Source: Oscillospiraceae bacterium
GTDB taxonomy: Bacteria > Bacillota > Clostridia > Oscillospirales > Ruminococcaceae
Direction: 5' to 3'
Assembly: GCA_017465665.1 (NCBI GenBank)
Contig: JAFTVU010000007.1
Coordinates: forward strand, 36,328-100,327
Length of the DNA stretch: 64,000 nucleotides
The notes beneath the pieces were generated by a model. That model was not told where the DNA came from. It did no database searches and saw only the letters and a program-made list of their open reading frames with translations. The translations under genes and the position numbers were made by a program. This document shows, piece by piece, positions 7,260-17,566 of the stretch. Positions within the stretch are counted from its first letter, which is position 1; each line of letters starts with the position of its first letter.

Positions 7260-8465
7260 ATGAAAAGAATATACAAATGTGCAGCGGCACTGCTGGCGGT
7301 GTGCCTGTTGGGCGGCTGTTCGGATAGGGTGCATGATGTGCCCGAGATCATAATACCATCCACCGCAGCGTCAACAACAACGACAGTGATTGAACTGCCG
7401 CAGCAGACCTGCGAGGTATACGCCCCCGAAACAGAGGAGAGCACGGAACAGCCCGTAGTTCTTTCGCGCGAGGAGGAGATACTTGCTCAGATGTCTCTTG
7501 AGGAAAAGGTCGGTCAGATGTTCATAGGCAGATGCCCTGAGAACGGCGGCGCAGAGGATGTTGAGAAGTACCATCTGGGAGGATACATACTGTTTGCAAG
7601 GGATTTCAAGGGCGGCACGCCTGAAAGCGTGCGTGCGGATATCGCGGAGTATCAGGCTGCGGCAGGAATACCTATGCTTATAGGAGTTGACGAGGAGGGC
7701 GGAGATATCGTCCGTGTATCAAAATATGATGCGTTCCGCACAGAGCCTTTCGGCGCACCGATGGAGCTGTACGGCAGCGGCGGTATAGATGCTGTCACGG
7801 CGGATGCAGCGGAGAAGTGTGTGCTGCTCGGCTCGCTGGGCATCAACATGAATTTCGCGCCTGTGTGCGATCTTCCGCGCAGCGAGAATGACTACATTTA
7901 TGACCGCACATTCGGCACGGATGCGGAAGTAACATCCGACTGCATAGCTGCAATAGTAACTGAAATGAACGATAACGGTACGATATCAGTGCTGAAGCAC
8001 TTCCCCGGCTACGGAGATAATGTGGATACTCACACGGGCATAGCATACGATGAGCGTCCGCTCTCCGAGTTCAGAGAGCTTGATCTGCTGCCGTTCATGG
8101 CAGGAATAGATGCAGGAGCGCCCTGCGTTATGGTCTCCCATAATATTATAATGAGTGTAGACAGCTCTCTGCCCGCTTCGCTGTCCCCGGCGGTGCATGA
8201 GCTGCTGCGGGATGAGCTCGATTTTGACGGAGTTATAGTGACCGATGAGCTTTCCATGGGTGCCATCGAGGATCTCACAGGCTCCGCCAATGCGGCGGTG
8301 CAGGCGGTAAAGGCAGGCAATGATCTGCTGTGCGTTACGGATTACGCATCTTCCATCGAAGCGGTGATATCGGCTGTGCAGAGCGGCGAGATAACCGAGG
8401 AGCGCATAGATGGATCGGTGCTGAGACTGCTGCGGATGAAAGCAGAATTCGGTATACTGTCCTGA
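7260..8465 (+). CDS. GH3 beta-N-acetylhexosaminidase, NagZ-like lipoprotein
   Basis: 401 residues from the ATG at 7260, chosen for the RBS AGAGGTG and because the protein then opens with a lipoprotein signal peptide (MKRIYKCAAALLAVCLLGGC, lipid-attachment Cys20). A Thr/Ser-rich linker follows, then a single-domain glycoside hydrolase family 3 fold: LIGVDEEGGDIVRV, KHFPGYGDNVDTHTG (NagZ-type catalytic loop with Asp/His) and VTDELSMGAIED carrying the nucleophile Asp. The usual KHFPGHG is KHFPGYG here. It probably releases N-acetylglucosamine from peptidoglycan fragments or sugars at the outer face of the membrane. Monocistronic, with its own promoter and terminator. Confidence 0.88.
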   Translation: MKRIYKCAAALLAVCLLGGCSDRVHDVPEIIIPSTAASTTTTVIELPQQTCEVYAPETEESTEQPVVLSREEEILAQMSLEEKVGQMFIGRCPENGGAEDVEKYHLGGYILFARDFKGGTPESVRADIAEYQAAAGIPMLIGVDEEGGDIVRVSKYDAFRTEPFGAPMELYGSGGIDAVTADAAEKCVLLGSLGINMNFAPVCDLPRSENDYIYDRTFGTDAEVTSDCIAAIVTEMNDNGTISVLKHFPGYGDNVDTHTGIAYDERPLSEFRELDLLPFMAGIDAGAPCVMVSHNIIMSVDSSLPASLSPAVHELLRDELDFDGVIVTDELSMGAIEDLTGSANAAVQAVKAGNDLLCVTDYASSIEAVISAVQSGEITEERIDGSVLRLLRMKAEFGILS

Positions 8466-8496
8466 GTGTCTAAAACCGCATAATTATACGTTCTGT

Positions 8497-8526
8497 AAAG
8501 CTCCTGACGGCTGTCGGGAGCTTTTT
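8497..8526 (+). terminator. Terminator after the GH3 gene
   Basis: AAAGCTCC-TGAC ... GTC-GGGAGCTTT stem followed by TTT; a GC-rich inner stem with an A/T-rich base. It separates the glycosidase from rpoB. Confidence 0.8.
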
Positions 8527-8603
8527 CGTCGGAATATGCAAAAAATACGGCTGTTAAAAGGATTTTTTGGCTAAAACTCAACGGAATTTTTGCGGCGAAG
8601 CTA

Positions 8604-8632
8604 TTGACAAAAAAATCTGAATGTAGTATAAT
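8604..8632 (+). promoter_or_regulatory. Consensus promoter of rpoBC
   Basis: TTGACA (8604-8609), 17-bp spacer, TATAAT (8627-8632): a perfect sigma-A consensus. A second TATAAT follows at 8635-8640. The leader to the rpoB ATG is about 120 nt. The promoter lies immediately upstream of rpoB, so rpoB does not depend on a ribosomal-protein operon here. Confidence 0.85.
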
Positions 8633-8759
8633 ACTATAATGTATCATAATGGATATGTGCGCGAAAAGACCGTTTTTTTGCAGGAAATTACGACGAAATT
8701 CCCATAAAAATGGTAATTGCACACCCATTGCGGAAATAAGTTAAGGAGTGATAAAGCCG

Positions 8760-11700
8760 ATGGTGAATGTAAAACCCGTACAGCTCGGAAAAAACACCCG
8801 AATGAGTTTTTCCAAGATCAATGAGGTCATCGATATGCCGAACCTCATCGGTATCCAGAAGAACTCGTATGAATGGTTTCTGACGGAAGGTATCAAGGAA
8901 GTATTCAAGGATGTTTCCCCTATTACCGATTCCAACGGAAAATTTGAACTCTCGTTTATAGACCACCGTCTTGACGACAAAACAAAGTACACTATTGAAG
9001 AGTGCAAGGATCGTGACGCAACTTATGCAGCACCCCTGCGCGTTACCGCTCGTCTGCTCAGCAAGGAGACAGGCGAGATCATGGATAACGAGATCTTCAT
9101 GGGCGATCTGCCTCTGATGACAGACAGCGGTACTTTCGTTATCAACGGCTCTGAGCGAGTTGTGGTATCCCAGCTCGTCCGTTCTCCCGGCGTATATTAC
9201 GGCTTTGATTACGATAAGACAGGTAAGAAGCTGTTCAAGGCTACAGTTATCCCGAACAGAGGTGCTTGGCTGGAGTACGAGATGGACTCCAACGATGTGT
9301 TCTATGTTCGTATAGATAAGAACAGAAAGATCCCTGCTACCACTTTCCTGCGCTCTGTTGGTCTTTCCAGCAACGAGGAGCTGAAGGATAAGTTCGGTGA
9401 GGATGACCGTATCATCCGCACTATTGAGGATAAGGACAGCACACAGAACCGCGAGGAAGCGCTCCTTGAGGTGTACAAGAAGCTCCGTCCCGGCGAGCCT
9501 CCGACAGTTGAGTCTGCCGAGAACCACCTCAATACTCTGTTCTTTGACGCAAAGAGATATGATCTGTCCAGATTCGGACGTTATAAGTATAATAAGAAGC
9601 TCGGCATCTCCAGCCGTATCAGAGGCACAAAGGCTGCTGAGACAGTAGTTGCTCCCATGACAGGTGAGATCCTCGCTGAAGAGGGCGCTGTGATCACAGA
9701 CGCTATGGCTCTTGCTATAGAGAATGCAGGTGTTACTGATGTATGCGTTCTCAATCCCGAGGGCAAGATCGTCAAGGTTGTCGGCAACGGTATGGTCGAT
9801 ATCACTGCATACGTTGATATGGACAAGGACGATCTTGAGGCTCTCGGTATCAACGAGCAGGTTCGTTTCCCTGTTCTGTGCGAGGTGCTCGAGGAAGCCG
9901 CAGGCGACAATGACAAGCTGGCAGAGCTGCTGAAGGCACGCGCTGAGGAGCTTATCCCCAAGCATATCACTCTTGAGGATATCTATGCCGCAGTGAGCTA
10001 CTTCATCAACCTGTGCGAAGGTATAGGCGATATCGATGATATCGACCACCTCGGTAACAGACGTATCCGCTGCGTAGGCGAGCTGCTTCAGAACCAGTTC
10101 CGCATCGGCTTCTCCCGTATGGAGCGTACCATCCGTGAGAGAATGGCGCTGCAGGCGCAGGATCAGGAGAAGGTATCTCCCAGCTCCCTTATCAATGCAC
10201 GTCAGGTAATTTCTGCAATGAGAGAGTTCTTCGGCTCTTCGCCTCTGTCCCAGTTCATGGATCAGAACAACCCTCTCGCAGAGCTCACACATAAGAGAAG
10301 ACTTTCCTCTCTCGGTCCGGGCGGTCTGTCCAGAGACAGAGCGGGCTTCGAGGTTCGTGACGTACACTACTCCCACTACGGAAGAATGTGTCCTATCGAG
10401 ACCCCTGAAGGTCCTAACATCGGTCTGATCTCTTATCTTGCTACATTTGCAAGGATCAATGTATACGGCTTTATCGAGGCTCCCTACAGAAAGGTAGACA
10501 AGGAGACGGGTAAGGTACTGGACGAGGTAGTTTATATGACTGCCGACGTTGAGGATAATTACGTTGTGGCTCAGGCTAACGAGCCTCTGGATGAGAACGG
10601 CTGCTTTATCAGACCTCGTGTAAATGCACGCTGCCGTGACGCTATCCTTGAGATCGAGCGTGAAAAGGTAGATTTCATGGATGTATCGCCTAAGATGGTG
10701 GTATCCGTAGCTACCGCGATGATCCCGTTCCTTGAGAACGATGACGCGAACCGTGCCCTCATGGGTGCGAACATGCAGCGCCAGGCTGTTCCGCTGATGG
10801 TTACCGATAATCCTATTGTCGGTACAGGTATGGAGTACAAGGCTGCTGTTGACTCGGGCGTAGTTATCTGCGCTAAGGAGGACGGCGTCGTTACCGAGGT
10901 AGACGCTGACAAGATCGTTATCACAAATGATCTGGGCGTTGAGCACGCATACAGACTCATCAAGTTCAAGCGTTCCAACCAGGGCAACTGCGTAAACCAG
11001 AGACCCATCGTTGAGAAGGGCGAGAAGGTAAAGGCAGGCGATGTTATCGCTGACGGTCCCGCTACAAAGAACGGTGAGATCGCTCTGGGTAAGAATGCCC
11101 TCATCGGCTTCATGACATGGGAAGGCTACAACTACGAGGACGCTGTTCTCATTAATGAAAAGCTGGTTTATAATGATGTTTACACATCTATCCATATTGA
11201 AGAATACGAGCTCGAGTGCCGTGAGACAAAGCTCGGCCCTGAGGAGATCACCCGTGATATCCCCAACCTGTCCGACGATGCTCTCAAGGATCTGGACGAG
11301 CGTGGTATCATCCGCATCGGTGCAGAGGTGCACTCCGGCGATATCCTGGTAGGTAAGGTCTCTCCCAAGGGTGAGACTGACCTCACCGCTGAGGAAAGAC
11401 TGCTTCGTGCTATCTTCGGTGAGAAGGCACGCGAGGTCCGTGACAACTCCCTGAGAGTTGCTCATGGCGAGAGCGGTATCGTTGTTGATGTCAAGGTATT
11501 CAACCGCGAGAACTGCGATGAGCTGTCTCCCGGCGTAAACGAGGTAGTTCGCTGCTACATCGCTCAGAAGCGTAAGATCTCTGTCGGCGATAAGATGGCG
11601 GGCCGCCACGGTAACAAGGGTGTCGTTTCCCGTATTCTCAAGCAGGAGGATATGCCCTTCCTGCCCGACGGTACTCCTCTGGATATCGTTCTTAACCCTC

Positions 11701-12563
11701 TCGGCGTACCTTCCCGTATGAACATCGGTCAGGTACTGGAGGTTCATCTCGGCTACATCGCAAAGGCGCTGGGCTGGAAGATCTCCACTCCCGTATTCGA
11801 CGGCGCGCACGAGCAGGATATCCGCGAGCTTTATGACATCGCACGCGAGAAGCGCAGCGAGCTTATCGGCGAGGATTCCGCAGGTCTTGACTTCACCAAG
11901 CTGCCCCTCACATCCGATTGTAAGACGCTGCTGACAGACGGCAGAACAGGTGAGAAGTTCGACGCTCCCGTTACTGTCGGATATATGTATTACCTCAAGC
12001 TGCATCACCTCGTAGATGATAAGATCCATGCACGGTCCACAGGTCCCTACTCCCTCGTTACACAGCAGCCTCTGGGCGGTAAGGCTCAGTTCGGCGGTCA
12101 GCGTTTCGGTGAGATGGAGGTTTGGGCTCTGGAGGCTTACGGCGCTGCTTATACTCTGCAGGAGATACTCACAGTCAAGTCCGATGACCTGATGGGTCGT
12201 CAGAAGACCTACGAGGCTATCGTTAAGGGTGAGCCCGTTCCCAAGCCCGGTGTTCCTGAGTCCTTTAAGGTTATGATCAGCGAGCTTCAGGGTCTGGGCC
12301 TTGATATCAGAATTCTCGACGAAAACAACGAAGAGATCGATCTCAAGCAGGATTTCGAGGATGAGTACGAGGGCTCTTATGCTCCCTCTGAAAGCTTCGA
12401 GATGGATTATCAGACAAACGAGAACGAGCTGGAAGGCTTCGGTATCGTCGATCAGGACGGCGAGGAGATAGTTTCCGAGACCTCTGAGGATGATGATCTT
12501 ATCGGCGATGATGACAGCGACTTCTATTCCGATGACGCTGACTTCAGCGAGGACGACGAATAA
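8760..12563 (+). CDS. rpoB: DNA-directed RNA polymerase subunit beta
   Basis: 1267 residues from the ATG at 8760, which lies 11 bp after AAGGAG; an in-frame GTG at 8748 overlaps that RBS and is unlikely. All core blocks are present: the rifampicin-pocket region [15 protein letters not shown] with [26 protein letters not shown], the flap, [13 protein letters not shown] and the C-terminal [23 protein letters not shown]. The residue equivalent to E. coli Gln510 is Pro (Pro495), and the equivalent of Ala532 is Ser. After the conserved end there is an acidic tail of about 70 residues rich in Asp/Glu. It is followed by rpoC after 108 bp with two stem-loops. Confidence 0.98.
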   Translation: MVNVKPVQLGKNTRMSFSKINEVIDMPNLIGIQKNSYEWFLTEGIKEVFKDVSPITDSNGKFELSFIDHRLDDKTKYTIEECKDRDATYAAPLRVTARLLSKETGEIMDNEIFMGDLPLMTDSGTFVINGSERVVVSQLVRSPGVYYGFDYDKTGKKLFKATVIPNRGAWLEYEMDSNDVFYVRIDKNRKIPATTFLRSVGLSSNEELKDKFGEDDRIIRTIEDKDSTQNREEALLEVYKKLRPGEPPTVESAENHLNTLFFDAKRYDLSRFGRYKYNKKLGISSRIRGTKAAETVVAPMTGEILAEEGAVITDAMALAIENAGVTDVCVLNPEGKIVKVVGNGMVDITAYVDMDKDDLEALGINEQVRFPVLCEVLEEAAGDNDKLAELLKARAEELIPKHITLEDIYAAVSYFINLCEGIGDIDDIDHLGNRRIRCVGELLQNQFRIGFSRMERTIRERMALQAQDQEKVSPSSLINARQVISAMREFFGSSPLSQFMDQNNPLAELTHKRRLSSLGPGGLSRDRAGFEVRDVHYSHYGRMCPIETPEGPNIGLISYLATFARINVYGFIEAPYRKVDKETGKVLDEVVYMTADVEDNYVVAQANEPLDENGCFIRPRVNARCRDAILEIEREKVDFMDVSPKMVVSVATAMIPFLENDDANRALMGANMQRQAVPLMVTDNPIVGTGMEYKAAVDSGVVICAKEDGVVTEVDADKIVITNDLGVEHAYRLIKFKRSNQGNCVNQRPIVEKGEKVKAGDVIADGPATKNGEIALGKNALIGFMTWEGYNYEDAVLINEKLVYNDVYTSIHIEEYELECRETKLGPEEITRDIPNLSDDALKDLDERGIIRIGAEVHSGDILVGKVSPKGETDLTAEERLLRAIFGEKAREVRDNSLRVAHGESGIVVDVKVFNRENCDELSPGVNEVVRCYIAQKRKISVGDKMAGRHGNKGVVSRILKQEDMPFLPDGTPLDIVLNPLGVPSRMNIGQVLEVHLGYIAKALGWKISTPVFDGAHEQDIRELYDIAREKRSELIGEDSAGLDFTKLPLTSDCKTLLTDGRTGEKFDAPVTVGYMYYLKLHHLVDDKIHARSTGPYSLVTQQPLGGKAQFGGQRFGEMEVWALEAYGAAYTLQEILTVKSDDLMGRQKTYEAIVKGEPVPKPGVPESFKVMISELQGLGLDIRILDENNEEIDLKQDFEDEYEGSYAPSESFEMDYQTNENELEGFGIVDQDGEEIVSETSEDDDLIGDDDSDFYSDDADFSEDDE

Positions 12564-12571
12564 TACAGCTG

Positions 12572-12649
12572 CCCGTGCGGAGGCTAATGCCTCCCGCATG
12601 GGATCAGATACATTTCGGTGATTATAAGGGCTGTGCCGATGGCAGAGCC
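12572..12649 (+). other. Two stem-loops between rpoB and rpoC
   Basis: First stem: CCCGTGCGGAGGC (12572-12584), loop TAAT, GCCTCCCGCATGGG (12589-12602). Second: GGCTGTGCC-GAT-GGCAGAGCC (12629-12649). Neither has a T-run, so RNA processing or stabilisation is more likely than termination. Confidence 0.6.
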
Positions 12650-12671
12650 TAATGAGAGATGAGGTATTAAA

Positions 12672-15600
12672 TTGAGTTTTAATGTTTTTGAGTCAATGAA
12701 GATCGGACTTGCCTCTCCCGACCAGATCAGAGAGTGGTCTTACGGCGAAGTACTCCGTCCCGAAACAATAAACTACCGTACACAGAAGCCCGAAAAGGAA
12801 GGTCTGTACTGCGAGAAGATCTTTGGTCCGCAGAAGGACTGGGAGTGTAACTGCGGTAAGTACAAGAGGATCCGTTACAAGGGCAAGATATGCGAAAAGT
12901 GCGGCGTTGAGGTAACACGCAGCAAGGTAAGACGTGAGCGTATGGGTCACATTGAGCTGGCCGCTCCCGTTTCCCATATCTGGTACTTCAAGGGCACACC
13001 CTCCAGAATCGGTCAGGTGCTTGACATCTCCCCCAAGAGACTGGAAGAGGTACTTTACTTTACTAAGTATATCGTTATCGATCCGGGTGAGACCAAGGAG
13101 CTTTCCAAGAATCAGCTTCTGGACGAAAAGGAATATGCAGGCTTCCGCACAAAGTACGGCAGTGATTTTAAGGCAGGTATGGGTGCAGAGGCTATCAAGG
13201 AGCTGCTCAAGGAGATAGACCTTGAAAAGCTTTCCGCAGAGCTGAAGGAAGAGCTTGCTGCTACACAGCAGGGTCAGAAGCGCGTTAAGCTGCTCAAGCG
13301 TCTCGATGTTATCGAGGCATTCAGACTTTCAGGCAACCGTCCCGAGTGGATGATCCTTGACTGCGTTCCCGTTATTCCCCCCGATATCAGACCTATGGTA
13401 CAGCTGGACGGCGGTCGTTATGCGACTTCCGACCTGAACGACCTGTACCGTCGTGTAATAAACAGAAACAACCGTCTTGCAAAGCTCATTCAGATGCGCT
13501 CTCCCGAGCTCATCATCAGAAACGAGAAGAGAATGCTTCAGGAAGCTGTTGACGCACTTATCGACAACGGCAGACACGGCAGAGCTTATACAGGCTCCAA
13601 CAACCGTCCTCTGAAGTCTCTTTCCGATATGCTGAAGGGTAAGCAGGGTAGATTCCGTCAGAACCTGCTCGGTAAGCGTGTTGACTACTCCGGACGTTCC
13701 GTTATCGTAGTAGGTCCCGATCTGAGAATGGATCAGTGCGGTCTGCCTAAGGAGATGGCACTTGAGCTGTTCAAGCCGTTCGTTCTGAACGATCTCGTTG
13801 TGAACAACGCTGCCGCAAATATCAAGCAGGCTAAGAAGATGGTTGAGCGTGCAGACGATAAGGTATGGGATTCCCTTGAAAGAGTTATCAAGGATCACCC
13901 TGTTCTGCTGAACCGTGCTCCCACACTGCATAGACTTGGTATTCAGGCATTCTCTCCCGTACTGGTAGAGGGACGTGCTATCAAGCTGCACCCCCTGTGC
14001 TGTACAGCGTTCAACGCTGACTTCGACGGCGACCAGATGGCTGTTCATCTGCCCCTGTCCGCTGAGGCTCAGGATGAGGCGAGAAACCTCATGCTGGCAG
14101 CTAAGAACCTGCTGAAGCCCTCTGATGGACGTCCTGTTGCAGTTCCTACACAGGATATGGTCCTCGGCGCTTACTATCTCACTATCGAAAAGGACGGCGA
14201 GAAGGGCGAGGGCAAGGTATTCCGTGACGCTAACGAGGCTCTTATGGCATATCAGGATGGCGTTATATCCATCCATGCAAAGATCAAGATCCGCGTAACA
14301 AAGGATCTTGGCGATACAAAGATCTCCAGACTGGTAGATACAACTATCGGACGAGTTATATTCAACGAGCACATTCCTCAGGATCTCGGTTATGTTGACA
14401 GAACAGATCCCGAGCATCAGCTCGATTACGAGATCGGCTTCAAGGTTGGCAAGAAGCAGCTCGGTCAGATCATTGACAAGTGCCTGAAGGTACACGGTAC
14501 TGCTACCACTGCTCAGGTTTCCGATAAGATCAAGGCTCTCGGCTACAAGTACTCCACACGCTCAGGTATTACCGTTGCTGTATGCGATGCTGAGATCCCG
14601 CCCCAGAAGGCTGATATCATGGCAGACGCTGAGAAGAAGATCGAGAAGATCAACAAGCAGTTTGCACGTGGCTTTATCTCCAACAACGAGAGAAAGTCCG
14701 CATTCATCAGCATCTGGAACAAGGCTACAGACGATGTAGGACGTGCACTGACCGACAACCTCGATCAGTACAACAACATCTTTATGATGGCTGACTCCGG
14801 TGCCCGTGGTTCTATTAACCAGATCAGACAGCTGGCAGGTATGCGTGGACTTATCGCGAATACTTCCGGTGCTACCATCGAGATGCCTATCAAGGCTAAC
14901 TACCGTGAGGGTCTGAACGTACTGGAGTACTTCATCTCCTCCCGTGGCGCGCGTAAGGGTCTGGCAGATACCGCGCTGCGTACTGCTGACTCGGGTTACC
15001 TGACAAGACGTCTGGTAGACGTATCTCAGGAGGTTATCATCCGCGAGGATGACTGCGGTACCACAAACGGTATCGAGGTATATGAGATCCGTGAGGGTAA
15101 TGAGCTGGTTGAGAAGCTGGCTGAGCGTCTTGTTGGACGTTACCTCGCTGAGGATTACAAGGATAACGACGGAAATGTCATCATTTCCAAGGATAAGCTG
15201 CTGACAGACGCTGACGCTGCAAAGATCGTAAATGCAGGCGTTGAGCGCATCAAGGTCCGCTCTGTTCTGACATGTTCTCTGAGAAACGGCGTATGTGCAC
15301 GCTGCTACGGTGCTTCTCTGGCTAACGGTCAGCTCATCGGTATCGGTGAGGCTGTTGGTATCATCGCTGCACAGTCCATCGGTGAGCCCGGTACACAGCT
15401 TACAATGAGAACGTTCCATACAGGTGGTATCGCTTCTGCAGAGGATATCACACAGGGTCTGCCCCGAGTTGAGGAGCTGTTTGAGAGCCGTCGTCCCAAG
15501 AATGCGGCTATCATCACAAAGATCTCCGGTAAGGTTCGCTTTGAGGAGATCAAGAAGACCCGTCACGCTATCATCACATCCGAGGATGGCACTGAGGAGG

Positions 15601-16220
15601 CTTACGCTGTTCCTTTCGGTTACCGTCCTAAGGTATACGACGGTGACGTAGTAGTTGCAGGCGATCCGCTGACAGAGGGCTCTGTAAATCCTCATGACGT
15701 ACTTCTCGTTAAGGGCGAGCAGGCTGTTCAGAACTACATCATCGCAGAGGTACAGAAGGTTTACCGTCTGCAGGGTGTTGATATCAACGATAAGCATATC
15801 GAGGTCATCGTTCGTCAGATGATGAGAAAGATACGCATCACAGAACCCGGCGACAGCTTCCTGCTGCCCGGCTCCATCGTTGGCAAGAACGAGTTCGTGG
15901 AGATCTGTGACGGCATCCAGAAGCGTATAGACGCAGGTGAGCAGCTCACAATACCCGAGAGTGAGCCTGTACTGCTTGGTATCACCAAGGCTTCTCTTGC
16001 AACAGACAGCTTCATGTCCGCTGCATCCTTCCAGGAGACCACAAGAGTTCTCACCGACGCTGCTATCCGCGGCAAGGTAGATCCTCTGCTCGGCCTTAAG
16101 GAAAATGTTATCATCGGTAAGCTCATCCCTGCAGGTACAGGTCTTGCTGTACAGGAAGAGGAGAGCGCAGAGGCAGCTCCCGCAGAGGAGAATGCTCCCG
16201 CTGAGGACGAGGTAGTTTAA
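12672..16220 (+). CDS. rpoC: DNA-directed RNA polymerase subunit beta'
   Basis: 1182 residues. The start is a TTG at 12672, six bp after GAGGT, giving [19 protein letters not shown], the usual family start. The N-terminal zinc ribbon is seen as [20 protein letters not shown]; the catalytic motif NADFDGD is at residues 448-454 with the three Mg-binding Asp; the trigger loop/bridge helix region ([18 protein letters not shown]) and the second Cys cluster [13 protein letters not shown] are intact. The short Ala/Glu-rich tail ends PAEDEVV. Cotranscribed with rpoB; terminator at 16313-16365. Confidence 0.98.
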   Translation: MSFNVFESMKIGLASPDQIREWSYGEVLRPETINYRTQKPEKEGLYCEKIFGPQKDWECNCGKYKRIRYKGKICEKCGVEVTRSKVRRERMGHIELAAPVSHIWYFKGTPSRIGQVLDISPKRLEEVLYFTKYIVIDPGETKELSKNQLLDEKEYAGFRTKYGSDFKAGMGAEAIKELLKEIDLEKLSAELKEELAATQQGQKRVKLLKRLDVIEAFRLSGNRPEWMILDCVPVIPPDIRPMVQLDGGRYATSDLNDLYRRVINRNNRLAKLIQMRSPELIIRNEKRMLQEAVDALIDNGRHGRAYTGSNNRPLKSLSDMLKGKQGRFRQNLLGKRVDYSGRSVIVVGPDLRMDQCGLPKEMALELFKPFVLNDLVVNNAAANIKQAKKMVERADDKVWDSLERVIKDHPVLLNRAPTLHRLGIQAFSPVLVEGRAIKLHPLCCTAFNADFDGDQMAVHLPLSAEAQDEARNLMLAAKNLLKPSDGRPVAVPTQDMVLGAYYLTIEKDGEKGEGKVFRDANEALMAYQDGVISIHAKIKIRVTKDLGDTKISRLVDTTIGRVIFNEHIPQDLGYVDRTDPEHQLDYEIGFKVGKKQLGQIIDKCLKVHGTATTAQVSDKIKALGYKYSTRSGITVAVCDAEIPPQKADIMADAEKKIEKINKQFARGFISNNERKSAFISIWNKATDDVGRALTDNLDQYNNIFMMADSGARGSINQIRQLAGMRGLIANTSGATIEMPIKANYREGLNVLEYFISSRGARKGLADTALRTADSGYLTRRLVDVSQEVIIREDDCGTTNGIEVYEIREGNELVEKLAERLVGRYLAEDYKDNDGNVIISKDKLLTDADAAKIVNAGVERIKVRSVLTCSLRNGVCARCYGASLANGQLIGIGEAVGIIAAQSIGEPGTQLTMRTFHTGGIASAEDITQGLPRVEELFESRRPKNAAIITKISGKVRFEEIKKTRHAIITSEDGTEEAYAVPFGYRPKVYDGDVVVAGDPLTEGSVNPHDVLLVKGEQAVQNYIIAEVQKVYRLQGVDINDKHIEVIVRQMMRKIRITEPGDSFLLPGSIVGKNEFVEICDGIQKRIDAGEQLTIPESEPVLLGITKASLATDSFMSAASFQETTRVLTDAAIRGKVDPLLGLKENVIIGKLIPAGTGLAVQEEESAEAAPAEENAPAEDEVV

Positions 16221-16312
16221 GTGCTTAAAACGGGCGTGTCACAGGCGCATTATAGCGCATTAAAGTGAGCGTTCGGGAAAATGCACAAAAACGAATACTA
16301 TCAATAAATACT

Positions 16313-16365
16313 AAACGGTGTTTGCTACAAAGTTTTGAAAAAAACCTTGACAAACACCGTTTTTT
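16313..16365 (+). terminator. Terminator after rpoC
   Basis: Perfect 12-bp stem AAACGGTGTTTG (16313-16324) with CAAACACCGTTT (16351-16362) and a following T-run. The loop is 26 nt. Its 3' arm overlaps the -35 box of the next promoter. Confidence 0.7.
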
Positions 16366-16375
16366 CCTTTAAAAT
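16347..16375 (+). promoter_or_regulatory. Promoter of the rpsL-rpsG(-fusA) unit
   Basis: TTGACA (16347-16352), 17-bp spacer, TAAAAT (16370-16375). The leader to rpsL is about 100 nt. The -35 box is shared with the terminator stem of rpoC. Confidence 0.7.
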
Positions 16376-16484
16376 ATATAATTGCGTGCGAGTGTAATTT
16401 TATATCTGCGAATGCGCCTGAAAATGGTTTAATTCCTGATAAAATGGTTATACTATCCGCGTAAATTTTAATGGAGGTGAAATA

Positions 16485-16910
16485 ATGCCAACCTTTAATC
16501 AGCTTGTCCGCAAGGGACGTGAAGTAGCAGTTAAGAAGTCCAAGTCTCCTGCTCTTCAGAAGGGTATGAACACTCTGCACAAGCAGCAGATCGACCAGCA
16601 TTCTCCTCAGAAGAGAGGCGTTTGCACAGCAGTTCGTACAAGCACACCTAAGAAGCCTAACTCCGCGATGAGAAAGATCGCCAGAGTAAGACTCTCTAAC
16701 GGCTTTGAAGTTACTGCTTACATTCCCGGTATCGGACACAAACTGCAGGAACACTCTGTTGTACTCATCAGAGGCGGCCGTGTTAAGGACCTCCCTGGTG
16801 TACGTTACCACATCATCCGTGGTACACTGGATGCACAGGGCGTTGACAAGAGAATGCAGGGACGCTCCAAGTACGGTGCAAAGCGTCCGAAGGCTGGAAA
16901 GAAAGCGTAA
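16485..16910 (+). CDS. rpsL: 30S ribosomal protein S12
   Basis: 141 residues, starting [12 protein letters not shown]. Decoding-site protein of the small subunit. Family blocks [47 protein letters not shown] are intact. The lysines linked to streptomycin response (E. coli Lys42/43 and Lys87) are Lys56/57 and Lys101 here, the sensitive-type residues. The insertion near residues 26-44 is typical of Gram-positive S12. RBS GGAGGTG. First gene of the str-type cluster rpsL-rpsG-fusA-tuf. Confidence 0.98.
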   Translation: MPTFNQLVRKGREVAVKKSKSPALQKGMNTLHKQQIDQHSPQKRGVCTAVRTSTPKKPNSAMRKIARVRLSNGFEVTAYIPGIGHKLQEHSVVLIRGGRVKDLPGVRYHIIRGTLDAQGVDKRMQGRSKYGAKRPKAGKKA

Positions 16911-17029
16911 TTAATGACATTATGCTGTCAGGCAAGGCATTATTTGATAGATATTGCCTCTGTTTGGACGGCGGAAGTTATGCTTTCGAGTACCTATGAT
17001 TTTCATTTTTTATGAAGGAGGGAAGTAAA

Positions 17030-17500
17030 GTGCCAAGAAGAGGTAATGTTCCTAAGCGTGAGGTTCTGCCGGATCCTATGTACGGTTCCGAGCTGGTAAC
17101 AAGACTTATCAACAACATCATGCTCGATGGAAAGAAGGGCGTAGCCCAGAAGATCGTTTACGGCGCATTTGAGATCGTTGCTGAGAAGACAGGCAAGGAT
17201 GCTCTGGAAGCTTTCGAGGAGGCAATGGAGAATATCATGCCCCAGCTCGAGGTTAAGGCTCGCCGTGTCGGTGGTGCAACATACCAGGTTCCTATGGAGG
17301 TTCGCCCCGAAAGAAGACGTACTCTCGGTCTGAGATGGATCACCAAGTACAGCCGTGAGCGCAACGAGAAGACAATGAAGGAAAGACTTGCAAACGAGAT
17401 CCTTGACGCACTCAATGGTCAGGGCGGCTCCTGCAAGAAGCGTGACGACACTCATAAGATGGCTGAAGCTAACAAGGCTTTTGCTCATTACAAGTGGTAA
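17030..17500 (+). CDS. rpsG: 30S ribosomal protein S7
   Basis: 156 residues from the GTG at 17030, eight bp after AAGGAGGG, giving the usual [16 protein letters not shown] start and the standard length; an in-frame ATG at 17012 lies upstream of the RBS and is rejected. S7 nucleates the 3' major domain of 16S r[16 protein letters not shown] and the C-terminal [18 protein letters not shown] are conserved. It lies 119 bp after rpsL and 66 bp before fusA. Confidence 0.97.
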   Translation: MPRRGNVPKREVLPDPMYGSELVTRLINNIMLDGKKGVAQKIVYGAFEIVAEKTGKDALEAFEEAMENIMPQLEVKARRVGGATYQVPMEVRPERRRTLGLRWITKYSRERNEKTMKERLANEILDALNGQGGSCKKRDDTHKMAEANKAFAHYKW

Positions 17501-17566
17501 TAAGAATCAGACGGATGTAAGGGCAGCCTAGGCTGCCGCAGCATCCCTATAATTACGGAGGAACTT

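Noticed and set aside
8688-12599. Very long open frame on the minus strand opposite rpoB (about 1300 codons)
   Set aside because: It is the antisense shadow of a strongly codon-biased gene; the product is Leu/Val/Cys-rich with no recognisable domain, and rpoB on the other strand is certain.
14562-15797. Minus-strand open frames opposite rpoC (also 13329-14495)
   Set aside because: Shadows of rpoC caused by codon bias.
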